In this document: piece after piece, positions 22,906-31,961 of the stretch
Layout: each line of letters opens with the position of its first letter
Position numbering within the stretch: the first letter of the stretch is position 1
Assembly (NCBI GenBank): GCA_017428725.1
Contig: JAFRQH010000004.1
Coordinates: 1-64,000, forward strand
Source: Bacteroidales bacterium
GTDB taxonomy: Bacteria; Bacteroidota; Bacteroidia; Bacteroidales; UBA932
DNA: 64,000 nt
Reading direction: 5' to 3'
The notes under the pieces: generated by a model
Told to the model about the DNA's origin: nothing
The model's database searches: none
The model's input: the letters and a program-made list of their open reading frames with translations, nothing else
Translations under genes and position numbers: made by a program

Positions 22906-24764
22906 CAGTAACATTCAAGATAGAGTATCGGACGCAGTGGGGCGAGAGCCTCTCGCTGGTCCTCCAGGACAAGAAACACCCCATGCAGTGGGGTGAGGGC
23001 GCGGTCTGGAGCGTGACGGTCAAGGACTGTCCCGCCGCAGCGCTCAAGGACTACTCCTACATTGTGATGCAGGACGGACTGATCACGCGCACGGAGTGGC
23101 GGCACCACAGTGCCAAGGCCGCGCGGGTGATCGAGGACGCGTGGATCGACTGCCCGATCCCCGGCTGCCCGTTCCCGCGCGAGCACCAGGCCGCCAAGTT
23201 CGACCGCCCGGGCTGGCGCGGCGCCGGCACGGCCATCCCCGTGTTCTCGCTGCGCACCAAGGGCGATTTCGGCATCGGTGAGTTCCGCGACCTGCGCCCG
23301 CTCGTGGACTGGGCCGCCCGCACCGGCCAGAGCGTCATCCAGCTGCTGCCGGTCAACGACACCACCCGCAAGGGACAGTGGGCCGACTCCTACCCCTACA
23401 GCCCCGTCTCCACCTTCGCCCTGCATCCGCTGTACATGCACCTGCAGGACCTGGGCATCAAGGCGGACGCCGCCTTCAAGAAGCAGCAGGAGGCCCTCAA
23501 CGCCCTGCCGGAGCTGGACTACCCCAAGGTGTTCAAGGCCAAGATGGCCTACATCCGCCGGGCCTTCGAGACCCGCGGCGCCAAGGACCTCGCCTCCGCC
23601 GCCTGCAAGCGCTTCGTCAAGGACAATGCCGCCTGGCTGCCCGAGTATGCGGAGTTCTGCGCCCGGCGCGACAAGCTGGAGCCCGAGTACTACTGCTGGA
23701 TGCAGTACCACCTGGACAAGCAGTTCAGCGAGGAAGTCGACTACGCCCGCGCCAAGGGCGTCTCCTTCAAGGGGGACCTGCCGATCGGCGTGAGCGCCGA
23801 CAGCGCCGAGGCCTACTGGCATCCGGAGCTCTTCAACCTTGATTCCTCCACCGGCGCCCCGCCCGACTTCTTCAGTGCAGACGGGCAGAACTGGGGTTTC
23901 CCGACCTACAACTGGGAGGAGATGGCCAAGGACGACTTCGCCTGGTGGAAGGCGCGCCTGCGCAAGATGAGCCGCTACTTCGACGCCTTCCGCATCGACC
24001 ACATCCTCGGCTTCTTCCGCATCTGGGAGATCCCCACGGAGTTCACCAGCGGGATGATGGGCCACTTCAACCCGGCCCTCCCCTATGCACCGGAAGAGAT
24101 CGCCGCGCTCGGACTGCCCCTCGAGGGGCTCTTCCACCCGGATCCGCGCCATCCCGGGATGTACCAGCCGCTGATCTCCCCCGCTTCCGCACAGCTTCCG
24201 CAAGACCAGCAGGAGCGCTTCGGCGCCCTCTACAACGACTTCTTCTACCACCGCCACGAAGAGTTCTGGCGCCGCAACGCCGAGAAGAAGCTGCCGGAGC
24301 TGCTCGGCGCCACGGGGATGCTCGCCTGCGGCGAGGACCTGGGGATGGTGCCGCACTGCGTGCCCGGCGTGATGGACCACGAGAAGATCCTCTCGCTGAA
24401 GATGCGCGGGATGGAGCAGGAGGGCGAATGGAAGTACCTGAGCGTCTGCGCCACTTCCAGCCACGACATGGAGACCCTGCGGATGCAGTGCGAACGCGAC
24501 CCGGAGCCGTGGGAGGTGCGCAGGATGCTGTGGGAGTTCCTCGACTCCCCCTCGATGCTCGCCATCTTCCCGCTGCAGGACTGGGTGGCCCTGGACAAGG
24601 GCCTGCGCCGCGCAGACCGGAAGGCGGAGCGCATCAACGAGCCGGCCAACCCGCACCACCACTGGCGCTTCCGCCTGCACTTCGACGTGGCGGAACTGCT
24701 GAACGCCTCCGAGCTCAACGTGGCCGTGGAGGGGATGATCAAAGATTCCCGCCGCGCAGCGTAA
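22902..24764 (+). CDS. malQ: GH77 4-alpha-glucanotransferase (amylomaltase), short form
   Basis: A 620-residue cytoplasmic enzyme without signal peptide. Nucleophile D366 in DAFRIDHILGFFRIWEIP, acid/base E478 in LACGEDLGMVP and D522 in SSHDMETLR are all present. GDLPIGVS (291-298) is also conserved. It transfers maltodextrin chains and feeds glucose to the cell. Bacteroidota homologues are typically near 890 residues with two N-terminal CBM20 modules. Here residues 1-60 keep only the edges of one CBM20-like domain (MTVTFKIEYRTQWGESLSLV then a gap to WSVTVKDCP), so the starch-binding part is largely lost. It is the last gene of the operon and is followed by a strong terminator. Confidence 0.9.
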   Translation: MTVTFKIEYRTQWGESLSLVLQDKKHPMQWGEGAVWSVTVKDCPAAALKDYSYIVMQDGLITRTEWRHHSAKAARVIEDAWIDCPIPGCPFPREHQAAKFDRPGWRGAGTAIPVFSLRTKGDFGIGEFRDLRPLVDWAARTGQSVIQLLPVNDTTRKGQWADSYPYSPVSTFALHPLYMHLQDLGIKADAAFKKQQEALNALPELDYPKVFKAKMAYIRRAFETRGAKDLASAACKRFVKDNAAWLPEYAEFCARRDKLEPEYYCWMQYHLDKQFSEEVDYARAKGVSFKGDLPIGVSADSAEAYWHPELFNLDSSTGAPPDFFSADGQNWGFPTYNWEEMAKDDFAWWKARLRKMSRYFDAFRIDHILGFFRIWEIPTEFTSGMMGHFNPALPYAPEEIAALGLPLEGLFHPDPRHPGMYQPLISPASAQLPQDQQERFGALYNDFFYHRHEEFWRRNAEKKLPELLGATGMLACGEDLGMVPHCVPGVMDHEKILSLKMRGMEQEGEWKYLSVCATSSHDMETLRMQCERDPEPWEVRRMLWEFLDSPSMLAIFPLQDWVALDKGLRRADRKAERINEPANPHHHWRFRLHFDVAELLNASELNVAVEGMIKDSRRAA

Positions 24765-24787
24765 ACTACTGATCAACAACTGGTCCT

Positions 24788-24833
24788 GCGGGCCGTATCC
24801 TCATTTGTGGGGATGCGGCCCGCTCGCTTTTTT
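24788..24833 (+). terminator. Rho-independent terminator of the starch operon
   Basis: GCGGGCCGTATCC (24788-24800) pairs with GGATGCGGCCCGC (24811-24823) over 13 bp with one G-T wobble and a 10-base loop. TTTTTT follows at 24828-24833. Confidence 0.9.
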
Positions 24834-24847
24834 CATCAAAATTTGGG

Positions 24848-24879
24848 ATTGACCGACCTTTAATATGTGCGTACTTTTG
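24848..24879 (+). promoter_or_regulatory. Promoter of the iron/haem island
   Basis: ATTG (24848-24851), a 20-base spacer and TACTTTTG (24872-24879) match the Bacteroidota -33/-7 arrangement. It rules out the ATG at 24865 as start and supports the one at 24904. Confidence 0.65.
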
Positions 24880-24903
24880 CGTGCTTTTATGCAGCAGAGA
24901 GCC

Positions 24904-26184
24904 ATGAAAAGGAGTGTGTTTATCTTACTGGGGGCGTTGCTGGCTTCTGCCAGCCTTTCTGCGCAAGTGATGCCCCAGACACAGGGCCGGCTGACCGTCG
25001 GCGGCTACGGCGAAATCGCGCTGACGCGCAACTTCTTCAGCGACAACGTCTACCGCTATTCTCATCCGGACGATTACCGGAACGACCCGTCCCACGGACG
25101 TTTCGACATCCCCCACGCCGTGATCTACCTCGGCTACGACTTCGGCAAGGGCTGGACCCTGCAGACCGAGATCGAGTTCGAGCACACCGGCTCGGGCGGC
25201 GCCGTGGAGAAGGAATTCACCGAGGCCGGCGAGTGGGAGGTCGAGGTCGAGAAGGGCGGCGAGGTGGAGCTGGAGCAGTTCTGGATCCAGAAGAGCTTCG
25301 CGCCGCAGTTCAACGTCCGCGTCGGCCACCTGGTGGTGCCCGTGGGCGGGCTCAACAACGCCCACGAACCCACCAACTATTTCACCGTGTACCGCCCCGA
25401 GGGCGAATACACCATCCTCCCTTCCACCTGGCACGACACCGGCATCAGCCTTTGGGGCCGGGCGGGCGCCTGGCGCTACGAGGCGCTGGTCGTCGCCGGC
25501 CTGGACGCCTTCATGTACGACCGCGACCACTTCGTCCACTATGGCGCCGGCTCGCCCTATGAGTTCAAGGTGGCCAACAAGCTGGGCTTTGCGGCGCGCG
25601 TGGACAACACCTCCATCCGCAACCTCCGCCTCAGCCTGAGCGGCTTCTACGGCCAGGGGATGCACAACAGCTATCCCAACGACATGTGGAATACGCGCTA
25701 CGCCGGCCTCCGCGGCCACACCCTGATCGGTGCCTTCGACTTCTGCTACTCCGGCACGGACCTCATCGTGCGGGGCAACGCCGACATCGGCTCCGTCAGC
25801 GACGCCTCCACCATCAGCACGGTCAAGCGCAACCTCTCCTCCAACAACGCTCCCTACCGCAAGACCCCCGTGGGCCGGGGCGCCATGGCGGCGGGCGTCG
25901 AGGCCGGCTACGACCTGCTGCACCTCTTCCCACGCGTGCGGGACAAGGAGCAGAAACTCTATCTGTTCGGCCGCTACGAGTACTACGACTCTTATATCCC
26001 GGCCGCCGACCAGCCCGACTACCCCTACACCGACCGGCACCGGATGGCCGTGGGCGTGAACTGGCTGCCGCTTCCGCAGATCGCCGTGAAGGCGGAGTAC
26101 TCCCGCCGCTTCCTGCCACACCAGTACAACGACGAGCCCTCCGTGTCGCTGGGCGTGGCCTATATGGGCTTCTTCAACCGATAA
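24904..26184 (+). CDS. Outer-membrane porin-like beta-barrel protein
   Basis: A 426-residue secreted protein with a signal peptide (residues 1-21, ending SLSAQ). The rest is alternating aromatic/polar beta-strand sequence and ends in an aromatic-rich strand (AYMGFFNR). Motifs such as LTVGGYGEIALTRNFF, FDIPHAVIYLGYDF, ELEQFWIQKSF and GHLVVPVGGLNNAHEPTNYF resemble porins of the phosphate-selective/OprP-like fold found beside imelysin genes. It may pass iron or small complexes, but no substrate can be read from sequence. The imelysin gene begins 17 bases after its stop. Confidence 0.72.
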   Translation: MKRSVFILLGALLASASLSAQVMPQTQGRLTVGGYGEIALTRNFFSDNVYRYSHPDDYRNDPSHGRFDIPHAVIYLGYDFGKGWTLQTEIEFEHTGSGGAVEKEFTEAGEWEVEVEKGGEVELEQFWIQKSFAPQFNVRVGHLVVPVGGLNNAHEPTNYFTVYRPEGEYTILPSTWHDTGISLWGRAGAWRYEALVVAGLDAFMYDRDHFVHYGAGSPYEFKVANKLGFAARVDNTSIRNLRLSLSGFYGQGMHNSYPNDMWNTRYAGLRGHTLIGAFDFCYSGTDLIVRGNADIGSVSDASTISTVKRNLSSNNAPYRKTPVGRGAMAAGVEAGYDLLHLFPRVRDKEQKLYLFGRYEYYDSYIPAADQPDYPYTDRHRMAVGVNWLPLPQIAVKAEYSRRFLPHQYNDEPSVSLGVAYMGFFNR

Positions 26185-26201
26185 TCCAGAAAACAAAGCA
26201 T

Positions 26202-27434
26202 ATGAAAAAATTCTTCCATTCCGCACCCGTTGCCGCGACCCTCGCGGCCCTGTGCGTGTGTGCCGCCTCCTGCGACGGCAACAAGAACCAGCTCGGCGGA
26301 CTGACCGAGAGCGAGAAGGCGATGAAGGCCATCGCCGAACAATACGTCCCCGGCGTGGTCTACGCCACCTACGGCGACCTCGCCAAAGAGACGGGCGAAC
26401 TCTACGGCCTGCTGGCCACGGCCGCCCAGGGCGGCGTGTCCAAGCTGACCCAGGGCCAGATCGACGCCATCTGCGCCAAATTCCTCCAGGCTCGCCAGAG
26501 CTGGGAGGAATCCGAGGCCTTCCTGTTCGGCGCGGCTTCCGACTTCGGGATCGACCCGCACATCGACACCTGGCCGCTGGACGTGGACGGCCTGGCGACG
26601 GAGCTCTCCAACGCCGAGAAGGTGGAGTCCCTGCGCGGCGAGGACGGCATCGCCTATGCCGCCGCTAAGCTGGGCCAGGAGCTGCTGGGTTTCCACGGCA
26701 TCGAATTCGTGCTGTTCCGCGACGGTAAAAACCGCACCGTGGCCGCCCTGCAGGGCAAGGAGGACCACGCCGCCTTCGCCGGCAAGACGGTGACGGGCGA
26801 GCAGGAGCTCATCTACGCCGCCGCCGTGGCCGGCGACCTGCGCGACAACTGCTACCGCCTGTGCGTGTCCTGGAACCCCAAGTCCCCGAAGGAGTATGTG
26901 GACCGCTGCGAGGAGCTCGAGGTCCCTGTGACCGTGACCGGCTCCGACCTGACCTACGGCGAGAATCTGCTGGGCGCCGCTGAGGCCGGCAGTTCCTACA
27001 AGACCTGGCAGAGTGCCATGTCCTCGATCCTGATCGCCGGCTGCTCCAACATCTGCGCCGAGGTGGCCGATGTCAAGATGGGCAACGCGCACTCCGGCGA
27101 GGACGTCAACTACATCGAGTCCCCCTACAGCAAGCAGTCCTTCCAGGATTTCATCGACAACATCCTGAGCATCCAGTACACGCTCTACGGCAAGGCCGGC
27201 GCCGCCAGCGCCCAGCCCAATTCGCTGATGGACTTCTTCAAGGCCCAGAATTACAGCGGAGCCAACGCCATCCAGTCGGCCCTGGACGCCTCGCTGGCCG
27301 CCCTGCGCGCCTGCCAGGCCAAGGGCGCCTTCGTGGACATCTACGCCGACGCCTCCGTGCAGAAGGCGATGGATGCGATCAGCGGCCTGGACGACGAGAT
27401 CAACAAGGCGGCTTCCTGGATCGTCCTCCAATAA
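26202..27434 (+). CDS. Imelysin-family (peptidase M75-like) lipoprotein
   Basis: A 410-residue lipoprotein with acylation site C24 in CAASCDGN. The helical imelysin domain spans ~40-405 and includes the hallmark GxHxxE as GFHGIEFVLF (near residue 165). Imelysins (IrpA, EfeO-like) are periplasmic or surface proteins of iron uptake; peptidase activity is doubtful. The ATG at 26202 follows a short gap after the porin gene; the same frame is open far upstream but that part is antisense-like noise inside the porin gene. It lies between a porin and a di-haem oxidoreductase, the usual setting for this family in Bacteroidota. Confidence 0.87.
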   Translation: MKKFFHSAPVAATLAALCVCAASCDGNKNQLGGLTESEKAMKAIAEQYVPGVVYATYGDLAKETGELYGLLATAAQGGVSKLTQGQIDAICAKFLQARQSWEESEAFLFGAASDFGIDPHIDTWPLDVDGLATELSNAEKVESLRGEDGIAYAAAKLGQELLGFHGIEFVLFRDGKNRTVAALQGKEDHAAFAGKTVTGEQELIYAAAVAGDLRDNCYRLCVSWNPKSPKEYVDRCEELEVPVTVTGSDLTYGENLLGAAEAGSSYKTWQSAMSSILIAGCSNICAEVADVKMGNAHSGEDVNYIESPYSKQSFQDFIDNILSIQYTLYGKAGAASAQPNSLMDFFKAQNYSGANAIQSALDASLAALRACQAKGAFVDIYADASVQKAMDAISGLDDEINKAASWIVLQ

Positions 27435-27463
27435 GAGTCAAAGGGTTTGAGTTTTCTTCTGCG

Positions 27464-29191
27464 ATGAATCGATTCCATACTACCTGTCTGCTGTGCGCCC
27501 TGGCGCTGCTCGCCGCGGCCTGCTCGCCGGAGTCCGCGAGGACCCGGTTCTCCAACGATCCCTCCAAGCGTGAATCCGACGCCAAGTACGTCGGCCAGGC
27601 GGTCGGCAACTTCGAGGCCGACGAGTGGTATCCCGGCGGCCGGCTCGGCACGACGGACAACGTGACCGAGGGCTGCTACGAGGATGAGGCGCCCGTGGTC
27701 AACACGATGGGCCTCGCCCAGGCCTTCAACCTGGGCGAGGCGGCCTTCGAGCGCAATTTCACGATCAACACCGCCCCGTTCAAGGGCCTGGGGCCCGCGT
27801 ACCTGCGCTCCTCCTGCCTGGACTGCCACCCCGGCTACGGCCACGGCAAGCGCCAGGACTACTACAAGGCCGGCTACGGCAACGGCTACCTCCTCGTGAT
27901 CTACCACCCGGTGGACGGCGCCAACAGCGACGACGGCCCCTATGTGGCCGAGGTCACGGGCATGCCGCAGACCAAGGCGGCCGCCCCGTTCCTGCCGCCC
28001 ATCGACGAGGACCGGATCGAGCTGAAGTGGCTCCCGGTCAGCCAGATGGAGAGCGGCCTGCCGATGACCTTCCCGGACGGGGAGAAGTACGAGCTGATCT
28101 ACCCGGAACTCAACATCCCGGAGGCGGCCTTCAACACCGACCCGACGCCCTACCAGACGGGCAACAAGGCCGTGGCCTTCCGGCTCGAGTCCACGATCGG
28201 CATCCCCGGCACCGGCCTGCTGGACGCCATCCCCGAAGAGGACATCAAGGCGCAGTACCAGGCCGAGGCCCCCTACACCGAGCTGAACCCGGCCTTCTGG
28301 GACAAGGCCGCCAATGACTTCGCCCCTACGGCCTGGTACACCCTCGCCGAGGGCCGCTTCGCCGACGGCACCCCCGCACCCGCCGGGACCAAGAAACTCA
28401 AGCGCTTCACCTACGCGATGACGCGTGCCTCCCTGCAGGACGGCGCCGGCGCCAACGCCATCTGGAACATCACCAACGTCAGCCGCGCCGACCGCCCCTT
28501 CCTCTACACCACCAAGGCCTGGGCCAAGGCGATGTCGCAGAACGCGGACGTGATCGCCGCCATCCAGGCCGACCCGTCCTCCCCCTACTATGCGGACGGC
28601 ACCAAGGAGGGCATCGCCGAGGCCGTGCTGAACCTGCTGGACCCGACGACCAACCAGTTCGACAACGCCTGGCACAATTTCACGCCCGAGATGAGCGACG
28701 ACCAGTACTACAACTTCCTGGTGTGGCACCGCGGCCTGTCCATCCCGCGCGCCCGTGACCTCAACCGGGCCGAAGTGCAGCGCGGCAAGAAGGTCTTCAC
28801 CGAGATCGGCTGCGCCACCTGCCACCGCCCGTCCTGGAAGACGAAGTCCGACAACTACTGGGCCCCGGCCATCGTGGACGGCAAGCCGCTCCCGCGCTAC
28901 CAGGACCAGACCATCTATCCGTATACGGATATGCTCCAGCACCGGCTCTATATGAAGAACGGCATCCACGGCAGCTGGTGCCGCACCACGCCCCTGTGGG
29001 GCCGCGGCCTGTCCAAGACCAACACCGGTGCCGAGGACCGGCTCCACGACGACCGGGCACGCAACGTCATCGAAGCCATCATGTGGCATGGGTATAGCAA
29101 AAAAAGTGACGCGTACACCTCTACGGAGAAGTTCTATTACCTCTCCAAGGAGGACCGTGACGCGGTCGTAGAATTCATCAATGCAATCTAA
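27464..29191 (+). CDS. Di-haem oxidoreductase lipoprotein (DUF1111, thiol-oxidoreductase-like)
   Basis: A 575-residue lipoprotein (C20 in LAAACSPE) with two c-type haem sites: CLDCH at 118-122 and CATCH at 450-454. The fold resembles di-haem cytochrome c peroxidases, and the DUF1111 family is often found next to imelysin genes. The likely role is electron transfer or iron redox chemistry outside the inner membrane. Its last 11 bases overlap the cytochrome c maturation gene that follows, which would attach these haems, so the pair is functionally linked. The exact reaction is unknown. Confidence 0.86.
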   Translation: MNRFHTTCLLCALALLAAACSPESARTRFSNDPSKRESDAKYVGQAVGNFEADEWYPGGRLGTTDNVTEGCYEDEAPVVNTMGLAQAFNLGEAAFERNFTINTAPFKGLGPAYLRSSCLDCHPGYGHGKRQDYYKAGYGNGYLLVIYHPVDGANSDDGPYVAEVTGMPQTKAAAPFLPPIDEDRIELKWLPVSQMESGLPMTFPDGEKYELIYPELNIPEAAFNTDPTPYQTGNKAVAFRLESTIGIPGTGLLDAIPEEDIKAQYQAEAPYTELNPAFWDKAANDFAPTAWYTLAEGRFADGTPAPAGTKKLKRFTYAMTRASLQDGAGANAIWNITNVSRADRPFLYTTKAWAKAMSQNADVIAAIQADPSSPYYADGTKEGIAEAVLNLLDPTTNQFDNAWHNFTPEMSDDQYYNFLVWHRGLSIPRARDLNRAEVQRGKKVFTEIGCATCHRPSWKTKSDNYWAPAIVDGKPLPRYQDQTIYPYTDMLQHRLYMKNGIHGSWCRTTPLWGRGLSKTNTGAEDRLHDDRARNVIEAIMWHGYSKKSDAYTSTEKFYYLSKEDRDAVVEFINAI

Positions 29192-30377
29192 GGTTTACAA
29201 GATCCTCAGTTATGGTTCGCTGGCGGTGGCCGTCGTCCTGATGGCCGCCGCCACCGTCATCGAGCGCCTGCATGGGACGGAGGCGGCGCTCAGCCGCATC
29301 TACCATCACCCCGTCTTCTTCGCCCTGTGGGCGGTAATGGCCGTAGCGGGCATGATCCTGCTGGTGCGGCGCGTCCCGCTGCGGCGCCCGGCGACCCTCC
29401 TGCTGCACGTCGCGCTCGTGCTGGTCCTGGCCGGCGCGCTGGTGACGCACCTGTCCGGCCGGAGCGGCAGCATCCACCTGCGCGACGGGGAACCGGCCGC
29501 GGCTTTCGAGCAGGAGGACGGCACCACCGTCGACCTGCCTTTCACGCTGACCCTGAAGGTGTTCCGCATCGAGCACGACCCCGGCACCTCCAACGTCGCG
29601 GACTACATCTCCGAGCTGGACTGTGACGGCACGGCGGTGACCATCTCGATGAACCACATCTTCAAGCGGGACGGCTACCGTTTCTACCAGGCGGACTACG
29701 ACGAGGACGGGCACGGCAGCATCCTGGCCGTCAGCCGCGACCCCTGGGGTGTGGGCATCACCTACACGGGCTACCTGCTCCTGCTGCTGTCGATGATCGG
29801 ATACTTTTTCGAAAAGGACACGGTCCGGACGCAGCTGCGCCAGGGGCGGAAACCCGGCCGGGGACGGAAGGTCTGGACCCTCGTCCTCTCCCTGGCGGGC
29901 GCCGGCATCCTGGCCGCCTGGTTCCTGGGAGCCTTCCCGAAAGGGCCGCTGATGCCGGTCCTGCGCTCGCCCCTGCTGTTCATCCACATGATTCCGATCA
30001 TCGTCAGCTATGCCCTGTTCGCCCTGGCGGCCATCCTGGGCATCGTCGGCCTGCTGCTGCCGGCCGACCGGTCGGCGCGCCTGCAGACCGTCAGCTGGCG
30101 GCTCCTGCTGCCGGCCGTCTTCCTGCTGACCTTCGGGACCTTCCTGGGGGGTGTCTGGGCGAACATTTCCTGGGGGAACTACTGGGCCTGGGACCCCAAG
30201 GAGACCTGGGCGCTGATCACGCTGCTGGTCTACTCCGTCGCCCTGCACGGCACGGCGGTCGGCCTCTTCCGCAAGCCCAAGGTCTTCCACACCTTCTGCA
30301 TCCTGGCCTTCCTGGCGGTGCTGGTCACCTATTTCGGGGTGAACCTGCTGCTGGGCGGGATGCATAGTTACGCGTAG
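29181..30377 (+). CDS. ccsBA: Fused ResB/CcsA-type cytochrome c synthase (System II), compact form
   Basis: A 398-residue membrane protein. The N-terminal half (~1-210) has helices near 12-28, 45-62 and 70-88, a soluble ResB-like loop and a helix near 195-210. The C-terminal half carries helices and the haem-handling WWD signature WGNYWAWDPKETW (331-343) with flanking histidines H269 and H356. It transfers haem across the membrane and attaches it to CxxCH apocytochromes, the obvious client being the overlapping upstream di-haem gene. Fused CcsBA proteins are commonly 900-1100 residues, so this is a minimal version. Confidence 0.87.
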   Translation: MQSKVYKILSYGSLAVAVVLMAAATVIERLHGTEAALSRIYHHPVFFALWAVMAVAGMILLVRRVPLRRPATLLLHVALVLVLAGALVTHLSGRSGSIHLRDGEPAAAFEQEDGTTVDLPFTLTLKVFRIEHDPGTSNVADYISELDCDGTAVTISMNHIFKRDGYRFYQADYDEDGHGSILAVSRDPWGVGITYTGYLLLLLSMIGYFFEKDTVRTQLRQGRKPGRGRKVWTLVLSLAGAGILAAWFLGAFPKGPLMPVLRSPLLFIHMIPIIVSYALFALAAILGIVGLLLPADRSARLQTVSWRLLLPAVFLLTFGTFLGGVWANISWGNYWAWDPKETWALITLLVYSVALHGTAVGLFRKPKVFHTFCILAFLAVLVTYFGVNLLLGGMHSYA

Positions 30378-30402
30378 AGGCGGAATTTTTCCGATTTTTG
30401 AC

Positions 30403-30410
30403 TATCTTTG
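30403..30410 (+). promoter_or_regulatory. -7 box (TATCTTTG) for nfeD-floA
   Basis: TATCTTTG matches TAnnTTTG. It directly abuts an inverted repeat at 30411-30431. Confidence 0.65.
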
Positions 30411-30431
30411 GGAGGATAAACCTTATTCTCC
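30411..30431 (+). promoter_or_regulatory. Hairpin filling the nfeD leader
   Basis: GGAGGATAA (30411-30419) pairs with TTATTCTCC (30423-30431) over 9 bp with one G-T wobble and loop ACC, ending one base before the nfeD ATG at 30433. It could be an RNA hairpin in the leader or an operator over the transcription start. Confidence 0.5.
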
Positions 30432-30432
30432 T

Positions 30433-30903
30433 ATGTGGTGGATTGTCGTAACCCTTCTCGTACTGGGCGTCTTGCTGATGCTCGCTGAAATGCTCCTGAT
30501 CCCCGGGGTCGGCGTGGCCGGCTTCCTGAGCCTCGGATCGCTGGGCGTCGCCTGCTGGTATGCCTTCTCGCAAATCTCCACGGCCGCCGGCTGGTGGACC
30601 ACCCTCGCCGCCATGCTCCTGCTCGGCGGGATGGTGTTCTTCGCGCTGCGCGCCAAGACGTGGAGCCGGTTCGAGCTCAAGACCGAAGTGAACTCCCGGA
30701 TGGGTACGGAGTCCGAGGGCGTGCGCGTGGGCGACCGCGGCATCGCCTACACGCGCCTCGCGCCGATGGGCACGGGCCGCTTCGGCGCCCTGACCTGCGA
30801 AGTCAAGTCCTTCGACAACACGATGATCGCCGCCGGCACGCCGGTGGAGGTCGTGGCGGTCGAGGAGAACAAACCCCTTGTCAAACCCTTAACGCAAGCA
30901 TAA
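30433..30903 (+). CDS. nfeD: NfeD-like membrane protein
   Basis: A 156-residue protein of the short NfeD type. Hydrophobic helices lie at about 2-20, 28-45 and 55-72. The C-terminal ~75 residues form the NfeD OB-fold (EGVRVGDRGIAYTRLAPMGTGRF through VEVVAVEENKPLVV-like end). Such proteins partner flotillins in membrane organisation, and the flotillin gene starts 3 bases after this stop. There is no ClpP-class protease domain, which the long NfeD form has. Confidence 0.88.
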   Translation: MWWIVVTLLVLGVLLMLAEMLLIPGVGVAGFLSLGSLGVACWYAFSQISTAAGWWTTLAAMLLLGGMVFFALRAKTWSRFELKTEVNSRMGTESEGVRVGDRGIAYTRLAPMGTGRFGALTCEVKSFDNTMIAAGTPVEVVAVEENKPLVKPLTQA

Positions 30904-30906
30904 GAT

Positions 30907-31851
30907 ATGAACCCCATCATCTGGATCGTCGTCGCGATCGTCGGCCTGATCATCGTCCTTTGGTTCTTCCCGGTGGCCCTGTGGTTCCAGGCCCTGCTGT
31001 CCGGAGTCTATGTGTCCCTGATCCAGCTCGTGCTGATGCGCTGGAGGGGCGTGAACCCCCGCACCATCGTGATGGCCCTCATCACCGGCACGAAAGCCGG
31101 CCTCACCCTGAAGGCCAACGAGCTCGAAGCCCACTACCTGGCGCGCGGAAACGTGACCAAGGTGGTGATGGCGCTCATCTCCGCCAACAAGGCCAACATC
31201 CCCCTGGACTTCAAGATGGCCTCGGCCATCGACCTGGCCGGCCGCGACGTGCTCGAGGCCGTGCAGATGTCGGTCAACCCCAAGGTCATCGACACGCCGC
31301 CCGTCACGGCCGTCGCCAAGGACGGCATCCAGCTGATCGCCAAGGCGCGCGTGACCGTGCGTGCGAACATCAAACAACTGGTGGGCGGCGCCGGCGAGGA
31401 GACCATCCTGGCGCGCGTGGGCGAGGGCATCGTGTCCTCGATCGGCTCGTCCGAGAGCCACAAGAGCGTGTTGGAGAACCCTGACAGCATCTCCAAGCTC
31501 GTGCTCACCAAGGGCCTCGACGCCGGCACGGCGTACGAGATCCTCTCCATCGACATCGCCGACATCGACGTCGGCAAGAACATCGGCGCCGTCCTGCAGA
31601 TGGACCAGGCCGATGCCGACAAGAACATCGCCCAGGCCCGCGCCGAGGAGCGCCGCGCCATGGCGGTGGCCCAGGAGCAGGAGATGAAGGCCAAGGCCCA
31701 GGAGGCGCGCGCCCGCGTGATCGAGGCCGAGGCGCAGGTGCCGCTGGCGATGGCCGAGGCCTTCCGCAGCGGCAATCTCGGGATCATGGACTACTACCGG
31801 ATGAAGAACATCCAGGCCGATACCGAGATGCGCGAGAACATCGCGAAATAA
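30907..31851 (+). CDS. floA: Flotillin-like protein FloA
   Basis: A 314-residue member of the YqfA/FloA family. An N-terminal membrane hairpin (about 5-50) is followed by a PHB/SPFH-like domain ([49 protein letters not shown]) and a C-terminal Ala/Glu-rich coiled coil ([20 protein letters not shown]). It is expected to form membrane microdomain scaffolds with NfeD. Length equals that of typical FloA. Confidence 0.92.
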   Translation: MNPIIWIVVAIVGLIIVLWFFPVALWFQALLSGVYVSLIQLVLMRWRGVNPRTIVMALITGTKAGLTLKANELEAHYLARGNVTKVVMALISANKANIPLDFKMASAIDLAGRDVLEAVQMSVNPKVIDTPPVTAVAKDGIQLIAKARVTVRANIKQLVGGAGEETILARVGEGIVSSIGSSESHKSVLENPDSISKLVLTKGLDAGTAYEILSIDIADIDVGKNIGAVLQMDQADADKNIAQARAEERRAMAVAQEQEMKAKAQEARARVIEAEAQVPLAMAEAFRSGNLGIMDYYRMKNIQADTEMRENIAK

Positions 31852-31915
31852 GGCGCATTTCTGCGCAAAATTCACAAAATCAGCCCGCAAAGTTTCTTTC
31901 TTTTGAGAAAAATAC

Positions 31916-31923
31916 TAACTTTG
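31916..31923 (+). promoter_or_regulatory. -7 box (TAACTTTG) for secDF
   Basis: TAACTTTG matches TAnnTTTG and precedes the ATG at 31962 by 38 bases. A TTTC at 31893-31896 could be a weak -33. Confidence 0.6.
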
Positions 31924-31961
31924 CGGACTATTTTGTGAATATTATTTAATTTACCATAATT

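Noticed and set aside
25686..26201. Upstream extension of the imelysin frame into the porin gene
   Set aside because: The added part is Arg/Pro-rich out-of-frame porin sequence. A proper lipoprotein start lies at 26202.
31853..31870. Small GCGCA/TGCGC hairpin after floA as a terminator
   Set aside because: The stem is only 5 bp and is not followed by a T-run.
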